Assembly (NCBI RefSeq): GCF_020819555.1
Contig: NZ_JAJHJB010000010.1
Span: forward strand, 72,618 to 136,617
Reading direction: 5' to 3'
DNA from: Pelosinus baikalensis
GTDB taxonomy: Bacteria; Bacillota; Negativicutes; DSM-13327
Length of the DNA: 64,000 bases
Each line of letters starts with the position of its first letter. Positions within the stretch are counted from its first letter, which is position 1. A model generated the notes under the pieces. It made no database searches. It was not told the origin of the DNA and was given only the letters and a program-made list of their open reading frames with translations. A program made the translations under genes and the position numbers. Shown here piece after piece: positions 44,585 through 53,345 of the stretch.

Positions 44585-45973
44585 CTACCCCCGCACAATA
44601 TATTTTTTCATCATTCTTACTGCTACATCCGGATATACTTCACCCAATAGACCCATGGATGCCATAATGTACTCTTCATCAATCAAGTACTTCGAACACT
44701 CAGGCTTTAACATTTCAGGTGTACTTTCACTGTATGCTGCACCCTTTAAAATTTCTTTAGGCTGTTCATGATGGACAATTACGCCACCAGTACCTACCAC
44801 CGTCTTAACATCACTCAGATCCTTGCCTTTTTGTACAAAAGCAGAACCGAAACATGTGAATATCGTTTCAAGCTGTCCGACATGGCGTTCCACCGCTAAG
44901 GAAGTACAAGCTTTCCCCATGGCGATTTCCACTTTTTTTTCAATCTCATTTTGTGGTAAATATTCAATATTTGCTTCGACCTTTTCCACATATGCCTCCA
45001 CATCCTCTGCAGAAACATTGGCATAATCTGCAATCCTCTTGGCACCAGCTGCTTTAAATAGAGCTGTCGCACTATACCGCATCCCCAGATCGCCTTCGAC
45101 TGTACGTTTCGCAAAGGGTTCTGGCAGTCCTCGCAAGGCTACATTGGTTTTAGTAGGATCACCTTTGGCAATGGAATATACATCAGTGGTTGCACCACCA
45201 ATATCCACTACCATTAAGTCACCTAAACCAGGCTCATATTCTGTACCTTTGCTTAGAAGTTCAGCAGCCTTCAATACCGCAGCCGGCGTAGGCATAACTA
45301 CATCATCAACAAACTGATTTGCTTTATTGAGACCCTTAGCTTCCACAATCCTTCTTAAGAATACACTGCGAATGGTTTCACGTGCAGGCTCAATATTTAG
45401 TTCATTTAACTTCGGCATTACATTTTCAGTATGTACTACCTCTGTCATCGCTTCTAATAATGTTCTGACTACTTGAGGTGCTACCGATTTATTACCTGCT
45501 ACAATGACAGGAATATCTTTACCAAGAGTGGTAAGCATTCTAGCATTATGCAGAATCACTTCTTTATTACCGCCATTGGTACCACCTGCCAACAGAATAA
45601 TTTCCGGTTGCAACTGGGCTATTTCTTGTATTTCATATTCATTTAATTCATTACCATAAACACCCATAATCTTGGCACCAGCCCCTAGAGCTGCACGTTT
45701 GGCAGCTTCTGCTGTAAGTTCAGGCACCAATCCAACGGCTACCATTTTCAATCCACCGGCTGCACTAGAGCAACCTAATACTTTTGAAAATTTTAGTTTA
45801 CCCGTCTTGAGAAACAAGGCATCGATCGCCTGATTTAGTCCATTCATAATATCAGTTTCTACAGTAGTTATACCACGAGCAGTGCCTAATACTATTTCAT
45901 TGTCAATATCCACTGCAGTAATTTTGGTATAAGTACTCCCAAAATCAATCAGTAAAATATGATTCATAATCAA
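44585..45973 (-). CDS. mutL: Glutamate mutase-associated protein MutL (ASKHA-type, probable reactivase)
   Basis: A 462-residue ASKHA ATPase-fold protein: HILLIDFGSTYTKITAVD phosphate-1 motif, LLAGGTNGGN, VVDIGGATTDVYS phosphate-2 motif, then VVGTGGVIVH adenosine motif. MutL lies between glmS and glmE in glutamate-fermenting bacteria and is thought to reactivate the B12 enzyme by exchanging damaged cofactor. Gaps to neighbours are 7 and 5 bases, so it is part of one operon. Confidence 0.93.
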   Translation of the reverse strand: MIMNHILLIDFGSTYTKITAVDIDNEIVLGTARGITTVETDIMNGLNQAIDALFLKTGKLKFSKVLGCSSAAGGLKMVAVGLVPELTAEAAKRAALGAGAKIMGVYGNELNEYEIQEIAQLQPEIILLAGGTNGGNKEVILHNARMLTTLGKDIPVIVAGNKSVAPQVVRTLLEAMTEVVHTENVMPKLNELNIEPARETIRSVFLRRIVEAKGLNKANQFVDDVVMPTPAAVLKAAELLSKGTEYEPGLGDLMVVDIGGATTDVYSIAKGDPTKTNVALRGLPEPFAKRTVEGDLGMRYSATALFKAAGAKRIADYANVSAEDVEAYVEKVEANIEYLPQNEIEKKVEIAMGKACTSLAVERHVGQLETIFTCFGSAFVQKGKDLSDVKTVVGTGGVIVHHEQPKEILKGAAYSESTPEMLKPECSKYLIDEEYIMASMGLLGEVYPDVAVRMMKKYIVRG

Positions 45974-45980
45974 GACTCCC

Positions 45981-46397
45981 TTATAAACCTAAATCATTCT
46001 TTAAATCAATGACCACTTGATCAGGAAGTATACCTGGCTCATAGACTCTGTCATAACCCATTTCAATAAATTTTTTGTGTACTTCCGTAAAATCAGTTTT
46101 ACCAACTACCAAATTTCCGCCAACATACAATAAAATATCACCTAAACCGGATTCACGGCAGCGTTCTCTCAATCCCCGACAATCAATTTCCCCGTGTCCA
46201 TATAAGGAAGCGACGAGAATGGCTTTTGCATCCGTTTCAATAGCTGCATTTACAAATTCTTCTTGAGGAACCAACACCCCTAAATTAACTACTTCAAATC
46301 CTGCGGAAGTAAAGGCATAGTTTAAAATTTTGTTACCTACTGCATGACAGTCAGCTCCAATGACCCCCAAAATCACTTTTACTTTATTGTTTTCCAT
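45981..46397 (-). CDS. glmS: Glutamate mutase sigma (B12-binding) subunit
   Basis: A 138-residue Rossmann-like B12 protein: GVIGADCHAVGNKIL carries the DxHxxG motif with the cobalt-ligand histidine, then GFEVVNLGVLVPQEEFV, ILVASLYGHGEIDC and LYVGGNLVVG line the nucleotide-tail groove. It delivers adenosylcobalamin to GlmE. AGGAGT precedes the ATG. First gene of glmS-mutL-glmE-mal; the GntR regulator lies 48 bases upstream on the same strand. Confidence 0.96.
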   Translation of the reverse strand: MENNKVKVILGVIGADCHAVGNKILNYAFTSAGFEVVNLGVLVPQEEFVNAAIETDAKAILVASLYGHGEIDCRGLRERCRESGLGDILLYVGGNLVVGKTDFTEVHKKFIEMGYDRVYEPGILPDQVVIDLKNDLGL

Positions 46398-46445
46398 CCT
46401 AACTACTCCTTTGCTATTAAAATCTATATCTAGTATTTCTACTAT

Positions 46446-47402
46446 CTAAAGTGCTTGACTAACTAACTTCATCAGAACCTGGTTCAATGAACCGCGATCA
46501 ATTTCATAATAGAACGTAATCACTTCTTGACTTTCATTCACCATTTGGCGCACAAGTATTTCGCGTTCTTCACTGACAATTATCACTTTATAATTAGCAA
46601 TAATCCTATTAACTTCTGAGAAATCACTTGATTGTACTACTGTAAAATCCAAATGATTAATTGATGTTTTCTCCAGTAAATTTTGCAGATTGGATACAAA
46701 TGCATCACTCTTTGCCACAATTGCCACTTGAGTGTTTGCTGGTAAGCGGGCCAATTTGATAACTGCATCAAGATTTGGAACCGTAGCTACACCAATTACT
46801 TTACTTGCTTTTCCCAGTAAGCCAACAACTGCTGCTTGATGCCCCAGCGTCGTAACAACTAAGTCACAAGCCTGCAATAATTCAATGGGAGTTCGTCCTT
46901 CAATTAATTCTGCTAAGATTACCGTTTCAAATCGTACGTTGGCAATTTGACCAATTTGGTTAATAAAGCGTTGGATGTATTCAGAAGCACAATCGACAAC
47001 AGCCACTCGCAATTCTTTAACAGCTTGGTTCTTTTCAATGGCCCGGATACTGGCAATTGCCGCAAATTGATCTACTGTGAAACCTAACTCTACTACTTTT
47101 GTCATGGCATCATCAATAATTTTAACCAATCGCTCCCGTCTTCCACCGACGACTTTCGCTTCCTCATCATCCGAAACCGTTTTTACAAACGTTCCACGCC
47201 CTTGCTGTGCTTCAAGTACACCCTCCAGCAAAAGTTCTTTGTAAGCAGCGCTGACAGTATTGCGGCTCACGCCTAATTCGAGAGACAATTCTCTTTCTGT
47301 AGGTATTTTAGCACCCGATACATACTCTCCAGATTTTATTTTGTCCAAAATGTATGTTTTAATTTGCAAATAGATCGGAATACCTACTCGCTGTAAAATC
47401 AT
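46446..47402 (-). CDS. GntR-family transcriptional regulator of the methylaspartate operon
   Basis: 318 residues from ATG 47400-47402 (GAGG upstream). Residues 1-75 are a winged helix: PIYLQIKTYILDKIKSGEYV and PTERELSLELGVSRNTVSAA, the GntR/YtrA-type recognition helix. The C-terminal 240 residues (ACDLVVTTLGHQAAVVGLL, VAIVAKSDAF) look like a sensor domain of periplasmic-binding-like or B12-subunit-like alpha/beta fold that I cannot assign. It precedes glmS on the same strand and probably controls it in response to glutamate or a pathway intermediate. TTAATCCA tandem sites lie just upstream. Confidence 0.85.
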   Translation of the reverse strand: MILQRVGIPIYLQIKTYILDKIKSGEYVSGAKIPTERELSLELGVSRNTVSAAYKELLLEGVLEAQQGRGTFVKTVSDDEEAKVVGGRRERLVKIIDDAMTKVVELGFTVDQFAAIASIRAIEKNQAVKELRVAVVDCASEYIQRFINQIGQIANVRFETVILAELIEGRTPIELLQACDLVVTTLGHQAAVVGLLGKASKVIGVATVPNLDAVIKLARLPANTQVAIVAKSDAFVSNLQNLLEKTSINHLDFTVVQSSDFSEVNRIIANYKVIIVSEEREILVRQMVNESQEVITFYYEIDRGSLNQVLMKLVSQAL

Positions 47403-47422
47403 GATTGCACCTCGCAATTGGC

Positions 47423-47458
47423 TTAATCCATTAATCCAATTTATTAACCATGATTAAT
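47423..47458. promoter_or_regulatory. Repeated TTAATCCA sites upstream of the GntR gene
   Basis: TTAATCCA occurs twice in tandem (47423-47430, 47431-47438), followed by TTATTAACCATGATTAAT. This AT-rich repeat just before the GntR start is a candidate autoregulatory operator. Confidence 0.35.
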
Positions 47459-47645
47459 TATGTCATATTTTTCGAGAAAATGCAACCCTCTCATAGCATC
47501 ATACAGAAAGTATTATAAATATTCAAAAAACTACTGCTGCTATTTTTTTTAAATGCATGGACTCTGGCACTATCGTGTTTGCAGGCACATAGCGTCATTC
47601 GTCCTTGCGGTTCATTGCATATACCAAATTCAATTCAGTATGACT

Positions 47646-48725
47646 TTAATATTTCCAGAACATTTGTTGAATTTCATTTACATCAGTAGTTTTGGTCAGA
47701 GCCAGCATTAATAAAATGCGTGCTTTTTGTGGATTCAGGTTATCACTGGCAATAAAGCCAAACTTGTCATCATTTGCTTCCCCATTACGAGCGATAATCC
47801 CACTGCCAACTCTGGCACTCCTTACAATAACTACACCATTTTTAAGAGCATTCTCAACTGCAGGATATTCCGCTTTTCCAATACTGCCGTTACCAGTTCC
47901 TGCATGAACAATCCCTTTTGCACCAGCATTTACAGCAGCATCAATCATGGTTCCAGCATTGCCGGCATAATGATACACAATATCAACACGAGGCAATGAC
48001 GTCAGGTTAGTGACATCAAATTCCGTCGCTACCGTATTTTTGCGTAAGGATTGACGATAGAATACAGGTTTATCACCAGTAAATACACCTAGCGCACCGA
48101 CGATTGGTGCCTGAAAAGTATCAACACGGTCAGTGATCGTTTTTGTTACTTCACGACCCGAATGAATCGTGTCATTCAGCATTACCATGACACCGTTACC
48201 AGCAGCTTCTTTCGTACCAGCAAGAATAACAGCACGATACAAATTGAGAGGACCGTCAGCACTCATTGCAGTACCAGGACGCATCGATCCAACAAGTACA
48301 ACCGGTTTTTCACTTTTTACTACTAGATCAAGAAAATATGCGGTTTCTTCTAATGTATCTGTCCCATGAGTAATAACGATGCCATCTACATTATCTTGAG
48401 CAAGAAGTTGATTGACACGTTTAGCCAGCGTTAACCAATTTTCCATGGTTATACTTTCACTGGCAATTTGAAATACTTGTTCTCCGCGTACATTTGCGAC
48501 TTTAGTCAATTCGGGGACATTAGAAATAAGTTTGTCTACGGCAGTAACAGCAGCTGTATACCCCACGGTTGTAGTACTGCTAACACCTGCACCAGCAATG
48601 GTTCCTCCTGTTGCAAGAATTACAACATTAGGTTTTTCTGGAGCTTCTGCCGCAAAAGCGACTACCTGTAAACAGACCACTAAGAGACAAAGGGTTACAA
48701 AAATACTGAGAATACGTTTCTTCAT
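47646..48725 (-). CDS. ansB: Secreted type II L-asparaginase
   Basis: A 359-residue protein with a signal peptide (KKRILSIFVTLCLLVVCL, cleavage likely after VAFA). The two catalytic threonine motifs are ILATGGTIAGAG and THGTDTLEETAYFLDL, and VGSMRPGTAMSADGPLNLY is the third conserved block. It hydrolyses asparagine (and possibly glutamine) outside the cytoplasmic membrane, releasing aspartate and ammonia. Together with the symporter and aspartase it fits an amino-acid scavenging role. Its own promoter is expected, as 207 bases with a terminator precede it. Confidence 0.95.
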   Translation of the reverse strand: MKKRILSIFVTLCLLVVCLQVVAFAAEAPEKPNVVILATGGTIAGAGVSSTTTVGYTAAVTAVDKLISNVPELTKVANVRGEQVFQIASESITMENWLTLAKRVNQLLAQDNVDGIVITHGTDTLEETAYFLDLVVKSEKPVVLVGSMRPGTAMSADGPLNLYRAVILAGTKEAAGNGVMVMLNDTIHSGREVTKTITDRVDTFQAPIVGALGVFTGDKPVFYRQSLRKNTVATEFDVTNLTSLPRVDIVYHYAGNAGTMIDAAVNAGAKGIVHAGTGNGSIGKAEYPAVENALKNGVVIVRSARVGSGIIARNGEANDDKFGFIASDNLNPQKARILLMLALTKTTDVNEIQQMFWKY

Positions 48726-48880
48726 AATACCACCCCTTATAAAATTTAATTGTCATAGGACAATCAAGATGATACTTCGTATAGCTTTATCCAAAATCCT
48801 TCTAAAAATCACAACATACTCAAAACATTAAGAATATTCAATAAACTACTAATTTTAGTATAAGCCCTCTGATAAATAAC

Positions 48881-48917
48881 GTGGGGTACTACAACCTTAT
48901 ATGTTGTAGTACCCCAC
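48881..48917 (-). terminator. Terminator of the two-component operon
   Basis: Perfect 15-bp stem GTGGGGTACTACAAC / GTTGTAGTACCCCAC with a 7-base loop, 15 bases after the response regulator stop. Confidence 0.8.
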
Positions 48918-48932
48918 TTGCCATCTTAACCA

Positions 48933-49793
48933 TCAGACTTCTGCAATAAATAATAACCCTTCAATGAATTTTTTGACATTGATCTTTCCTCGGTATTGGC
49001 TTTTTCCCAGAATAAAATTCATCTCCTGGCGTACTTCTTTAAAATCAAACAATGAAGAACTATGGGACTGAAAGATTTCATTGTAATAATCATCAATCCC
49101 TAAATTGGCAAGATTGTGCAAGCTTTTCGTTGTAGCACGACGTACTCGCTGCTCAATTGCCTTGGCATCCTGCTCCATTCCTTCTGACATTTGCTGATAG
49201 ATATCACACAACTGATAAGACTTACTTTCTGTACTTTTCTTCAGGATTAGCTGTACCATTCGATAAATGTCTTTTACACCTGCCTCACCAATGATTCCCA
49301 GATCAGAAAAAACTTTGTAAATGCGAGTCTTTTGCATATTTTTCGCCCCTTCCTCAACTGCAGGACGAATATGAGGATATTGGGAAATGGTTTGATGCAT
49401 CAAAGACATAATCTGTTTTAACTTACGATGTTCCTGCACTTTATTAATCACAGATACCGTTTCTAAGACATTAATGGGTTTATGAATAAAAAACTCAATC
49501 CCAGCTTCATAAGCTTTCGTAATTAATTGTTCGCTCGTGGCTTGGGAAACCATGATAAACGAAGTATTGGTCGCTGCTGCAGACACCTTTTCAATGAGTT
49601 CCGCTCCATCTTGACCTGGCAGCAATAAATCAACCAATGCAATGTCCGGCTGATATTCTCGAATGATCCTCTCGCCCTTTAAGCCGTCATTGCATTGCTC
49701 AACAACAGTACCTAATTGATTTTGCTCAATAATTTTTTGTAGAATTCTACAAATCACAAGATCATCATCAACAATCACAAAACGTAACGACAT
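48933..49793 (-). CDS. glnL: Response regulator, GlnL/YcbB type
   Basis: 286 residues. The N-terminal receiver has FVIVDDDLVICRIL and phospho-Asp in DIALVDLLLPGQDG, with HKPINVL for the late Lys. The C-terminal half (about 130-286; GVKDIYRMVQLILKKS, RVRRATTKSLHNLANLGIDD) matches the YcbB DNA-binding domain of GlnL, which in Bacillus responds to glutamine together with GlnK. It follows the kinase gene by 61 bases. It likely regulates the divergent symporter gene. Confidence 0.9.
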   Translation of the reverse strand: MSLRFVIVDDDLVICRILQKIIEQNQLGTVVEQCNDGLKGERIIREYQPDIALVDLLLPGQDGAELIEKVSAAATNTSFIMVSQATSEQLITKAYEAGIEFFIHKPINVLETVSVINKVQEHRKLKQIMSLMHQTISQYPHIRPAVEEGAKNMQKTRIYKVFSDLGIIGEAGVKDIYRMVQLILKKSTESKSYQLCDIYQQMSEGMEQDAKAIEQRVRRATTKSLHNLANLGIDDYYNEIFQSHSSSLFDFKEVRQEMNFILGKSQYRGKINVKKFIEGLLFIAEV

Positions 49794-49854
49794 ATTAGCA
49801 CCACTCTCTTATAAAAATACTTTATTATGAATCGTTTACTCCAAATATATAACG

Positions 49855-51195
49855 TTAAGAGTAAGGTACAGAAAAATCAGCACCCTTGTTAGAAATCAGT
49901 ACGCCTAAGCGAGGTAACGCGATTAAAAACCGAGTACATACATCAGGCTGCGATTCCACACGAATGGTTCCACCTAATAGCTCAATGTAATTTTTCACAT
50001 GGGCCAAGCCTAGTCCTGTTGAAATTTTGCCAGTACGCGGCGAAAATTTTGTAGAATAACCAGGATTAAAAATCAACTCAAATTCTTGTTCATCAATACC
50101 AACCCCATTGTCTTCCACACAAAAATATATAGTGTCATTGGAACTGGTCTCAATTACCTTAATAATTCCATCATCACCACAGGCCTCAATTGAGTTCATA
50201 ATGAGATTATCTAATATGGAAACTAAGGTATAATGCTTGTCTGTAAGAAAATCATCCGCTAACTCATAGGTGATATCAATTTTTTTATCGATTACATTCA
50301 AATACCGTATTGTATTTTGTTCAATGATAAACAATATTTCTGATAGTTTTATCTTCTGAGCCCTGCTTGAGGGTCTAAGAATATTTTCAATTCCAGTAAT
50401 GACTCGATAGTAATCTTTCTTTATCTCGTGAATTTCCCTTGCAACTGCAAGAGCATTCTCTGCAGGCAAATTTTCTTGTTCACTATCGAATTGTATCTTA
50501 GAGTTTAATTGCTTATAAAGCCAATAGGCCTTCTCCATAACATTTTCGATATCCTGAGACGATTTTTCCAGATAAAATAGCTCGCTTTTCAATTTAGCAA
50601 CCATAAGAGTTTGCTCGATATAGCGCTTTGCCTGATCATTGGCTAGAATAAAAGATTGATATTGCTTTAATGCATAATACCCAACAAAGGCTAAACTAGC
50701 TCGCACAATAGCCACGACTACAATGCTTGGAAAAACCACTGCAAATTTTGCACCGATCAATTCGGAACGACAAAAAAGTTCAACCATATTACTTAGGATA
50801 TCAACCACGCTCAACAAGAGAATAAGAACCAATATGTGATCTTTGTACTTTCGAATGGAAAATAAGTAAAATAGTACAGCAAAAGATATGTAATATGCCA
50901 GGGAAGGTAAGTTATACATGATAGCAGTCTTATAATCATGGCCGCTTATTAGAAAATCCGTTGTCGTACGAAAAAATACAATCACTGCTCCTGTCAAGAT
51001 TGTACCAGATAAAATGGGAAACTGTTCAAAATATAATAAAAAGACGATTAACAATACAATCGCTAAGGTAAAACGAAAATAGCTGCCAAAAGGATAAATA
51101 TATACGATACCAGTTAAGGAAACAAGCAATATCGTATTGATAAGGGATTTATACTTATGAAATAACTCTTGTATACCCCCAAACACATCATGCAT
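49855..51195 (-). CDS. glnK: Sensor histidine kinase, GlnK/YcbA type
   Basis: A 446-residue membrane kinase. Five to six helices fill residues 15-190. The likely phospho-acceptor is in AREIHEIKKDYYRVI (about 255), in a SpoOB/CitA-like context. The HATPase domain has LDNLIMNSIEACG (N box), CVEDNGVGIDEQEF (G1) and GKISTGLGLAHVKNYIE (G2). Paired with a GlnL/YcbB-type regulator and divergent from a dicarboxylate/glutamate symporter, it likely senses an extracellular amino acid or dicarboxylate. Confidence 0.88.
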   Translation of the reverse strand: MHDVFGGIQELFHKYKSLINTILLVSLTGIVYIYPFGSYFRFTLAIVLLIVFLLYFEQFPILSGTILTGAVIVFFRTTTDFLISGHDYKTAIMYNLPSLAYYISFAVLFYLFSIRKYKDHILVLILLLSVVDILSNMVELFCRSELIGAKFAVVFPSIVVVAIVRASLAFVGYYALKQYQSFILANDQAKRYIEQTLMVAKLKSELFYLEKSSQDIENVMEKAYWLYKQLNSKIQFDSEQENLPAENALAVAREIHEIKKDYYRVITGIENILRPSSRAQKIKLSEILFIIEQNTIRYLNVIDKKIDITYELADDFLTDKHYTLVSILDNLIMNSIEACGDDGIIKVIETSSNDTIYFCVEDNGVGIDEQEFELIFNPGYSTKFSPRTGKISTGLGLAHVKNYIELLGGTIRVESQPDVCTRFLIALPRLGVLISNKGADFSVPYS

Positions 51196-51523
51196 TTCTT
51201 TTAGAAAAGTAGATAACAGAAAACTCCCTCCTTTAGTGGAACATTTAGCAGAACATTATAAATACAAAATTCGACATACAATATTATAATCCTCATCTCC
51301 CCAAAAAGCTATTCTTATATAATTCTGAATTGCATAATAATTTTTCAGTTGTTTTCTGTAGTTTGGCAGATGGTTACAATCTATACTAGGAGAAGAAAGT
51401 ATTTCATCATTAAAAATATTTTCTCTTTACTGTGCAGTGCAGTAAAGGTAATCAAGGCAATCCCCTTGATTACTTTATCTCTTGGTGTTTCCAAGTAATC
51501 AAAATTTATAGGAGGATTCGTTT
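51196..51523. other. Divergent promoter region with paired hairpins
   Basis: 328 bases between glnK (minus) and the symporter (plus). Two adjacent stems lie at 51425-51447 and 51448-51473, and GTAATCAA recurs at 51496-51503. No ORF. Confidence 0.6.
51425..51473 (+). promoter_or_regulatory. Tandem hairpins in the symporter leader
   Basis: CTTTACTG-TGCAGTG-CAGTAAAG, then directly GTAATCAAGG-CAATCC-CCTTGATTAC (10-bp perfect). They lie about 50-100 bases before the symporter start. They may be operators for the GlnL-type regulator or an attenuator; no T-run follows at once. Confidence 0.45.
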
Positions 51524-52774
51524 ATGGAAAAAGGAAAAAAGGGAATAGGCCTGACAACTCAAATTTTTATTGCTCTTATTCTAGGTGTTGTGTTCGGTTA
51601 TATCTTCCCAGTCTATGGACAAGCATTAAAGCCTGTTGGTGATACGTTTATCCGTATGATTAAAATGATTGTGGTACCTTTAATTTTCAGTTCATTAATT
51701 ATGGGTATTGCAGGTACTGGTGACTTTAAGAAACTAGGTCGTTTAGGCGCAAAAGCAATTATTTGGTTTGAAGTCGCTACAACGTTGGCTCTCTTCGTTG
51801 GGCTGGCTGTCGCAAATGTATTCCAGCCTGGTGCAGGTGTCGCAATCGCAACAGGTGCTGATGTGAGTTCCGCAGCAGCAGCAGCAAAAAAGACCATTGA
51901 TATGACACAAATGATCGTTAACATTGTACCTACCAACGTGGTAGATGCCATGGGACGCGGCGATATGCTGCAAATCATTCTGTTCTCCACATTCTTCGGT
52001 GTAGCAGCTGCCGCTATGGGAGAAAAAGGCAAACCAACCGTTACATTAGCAATCAGCGTTGCTGAAATCATGTTCAAATTTACTTGGTATGTAATGAAAT
52101 TAGCTCCTATTGGTGTTTTTGCTCTAATTTCTTATACAGTAGGCAAATTCGGCTTGGGTATGCTGATTCCTTTAGCAAAGCTGATCGGTTCCTTATATTT
52201 TGCTTTAGTACTTTTTATTTTCTTGTTATTAGCCTGTGCTTCACTAATTATCCGTATGAATTTCTTCCAGCTCTTAAGAGCTATAAAAGAGCCTATCTTG
52301 ATTGCTTTCTCCACTGCCTCCAGCGAAGCAGCATTGCCAATTGCAATGGAAAAATTAGAGCAGTTTGGCGTTCCAAAGCATATTGTTACCTTCGTGTTGC
52401 CTACAGGTTACACATTTAATTTAGATGGTTCCACATTGTATAGTGCATTAGCTGTTATTTTTATCGCTCAAGTTTATAATATCCCCTTCCCAATCGAAAC
52501 TCAATTGATTATGCTTGTGACATTGATGATGTCAACAAAAGGTATTGCAGCAGTGCCTGGTGCTTCCTTGATCGTTATTGCCGGTACCGCAGCAGCCTTT
52601 GGTTTGCCAGTAGAAGGTATTGGTATTATCCTTGGGGTTGACCGTATACTTGATATGGCTCGTACAGCTTGCAATTTAATTGGTAACTGCGTAGCTGCTG
52701 TAGTCGTAGCGCGTTGGGAAAATGAATTGCCAGATGAAGTATTACAAGTAGCTTATACCAAGAATTATGATTGA
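51524..52774 (+). CDS. Dicarboxylate/glutamate:cation symporter (DAACS family)
   Basis: A 416-residue carrier of the GltP/GltT/DctA family. The re-entrant loop serine motif is in AFSTASSEAALPIAMEKLEQ; FVLPTGYTFNLDGSTLYSAL and the later GLPVEGIGIILGVDRILDMART are diagnostic of substrate- and sodium-site helices 7 and 8. It imports glutamate/aspartate or C4-dicarboxylates with Na+ or H+. AGGAGG precedes the ATG. It is divergent from a GlnK/GlnL-like system, which probably induces it, and adjoins the glutamate and aspartate fermentation genes. Confidence 0.93.
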   Translation: MEKGKKGIGLTTQIFIALILGVVFGYIFPVYGQALKPVGDTFIRMIKMIVVPLIFSSLIMGIAGTGDFKKLGRLGAKAIIWFEVATTLALFVGLAVANVFQPGAGVAIATGADVSSAAAAAKKTIDMTQMIVNIVPTNVVDAMGRGDMLQIILFSTFFGVAAAAMGEKGKPTVTLAISVAEIMFKFTWYVMKLAPIGVFALISYTVGKFGLGMLIPLAKLIGSLYFALVLFIFLLLACASLIIRMNFFQLLRAIKEPILIAFSTASSEAALPIAMEKLEQFGVPKHIVTFVLPTGYTFNLDGSTLYSALAVIFIAQVYNIPFPIETQLIMLVTLMMSTKGIAAVPGASLIVIAGTAAAFGLPVEGIGIILGVDRILDMARTACNLIGNCVAAVVVARWENELPDEVLQVAYTKNYD

Positions 52775-52800
52775 GTAAAGCATTAAACTAAACAATTTTA

Positions 52801-52852
52801 TAGTAATGAGGGTCTGTTCTACACAAAATGTAGATCAGACCCTCTATTACTA
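52801..52852. terminator. Bidirectional terminator between symporter and phosphoesterase genes
   Basis: TAGTAAT..GAGGGTCTG..TGTAGA..CAGACCCTC..ATTACTA, a long nearly perfect stem between two converging genes. Confidence 0.85.
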
Positions 52853-52868
52853 TATTCGTTTTACTTTC

Positions 52869-53345
52869 TTACTCAAAAGTAAGAATTTTCACTGTTATTT
52901 TCCCTTCATGATCTATGTTTAAAATACCACAAGTACCATATCCAGAGCGAGGTTCAGCAGCACTGCCCGGATTGAAAACCAGTAAATTTTCCTCCCAGCG
53001 GCTATCCGGGATATGAGTATGTCCATAAATTACAATGTCCACCTCATATTGCCTGCCCCATTCCACCAATTGACTGACACCTTGCTTTACACCATAACGA
53101 TGCCCATGGGTTATCCATATTTTCTTATCAGCCACTTCTATAAATTCATCAATTTTAGCAGTTGCCTGTCCATCACAATTTCCTCTCGCTGCAAATACAG
53201 GAACATTCGCTAACTTAGCCAAATAGCTTGCATCTTGGCTATAATCTCCTGCATGCAGCCACATATCCATAGGACCTGCTGCTTTTATCCCTTGCCTGAC
53301 AGCTGCCTGGTCACCATGGGTATCACTCATGACCCCTATCTTCAT
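52869..53345 (-). CDS. YfcE/MJ0936-type metallophosphoesterase
   Basis: 158 residues with the calcineurin-like metal-site motifs KIGVMSDTHGDQAAV (DxH), HAGDYS (GD), ARGNCDGQ (GNCD), ITHGHRYGVKQG and YGHTHIP (GHTH). YfcE-like phosphodiesterases act on small phosphodiesters; the physiological substrate is unclear. The start overlaps the rdgB stop by four bases, in the frequent rph-rdgB-yfcE order. Confidence 0.93.
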   Translation of the reverse strand: MKIGVMSDTHGDQAAVRQGIKAAGPMDMWLHAGDYSQDASYLAKLANVPVFAARGNCDGQATAKIDEFIEVADKKIWITHGHRYGVKQGVSQLVEWGRQYEVDIVIYGHTHIPDSRWEENLLVFNPGSAAEPRSGYGTCGILNIDHEGKITVKILTFE

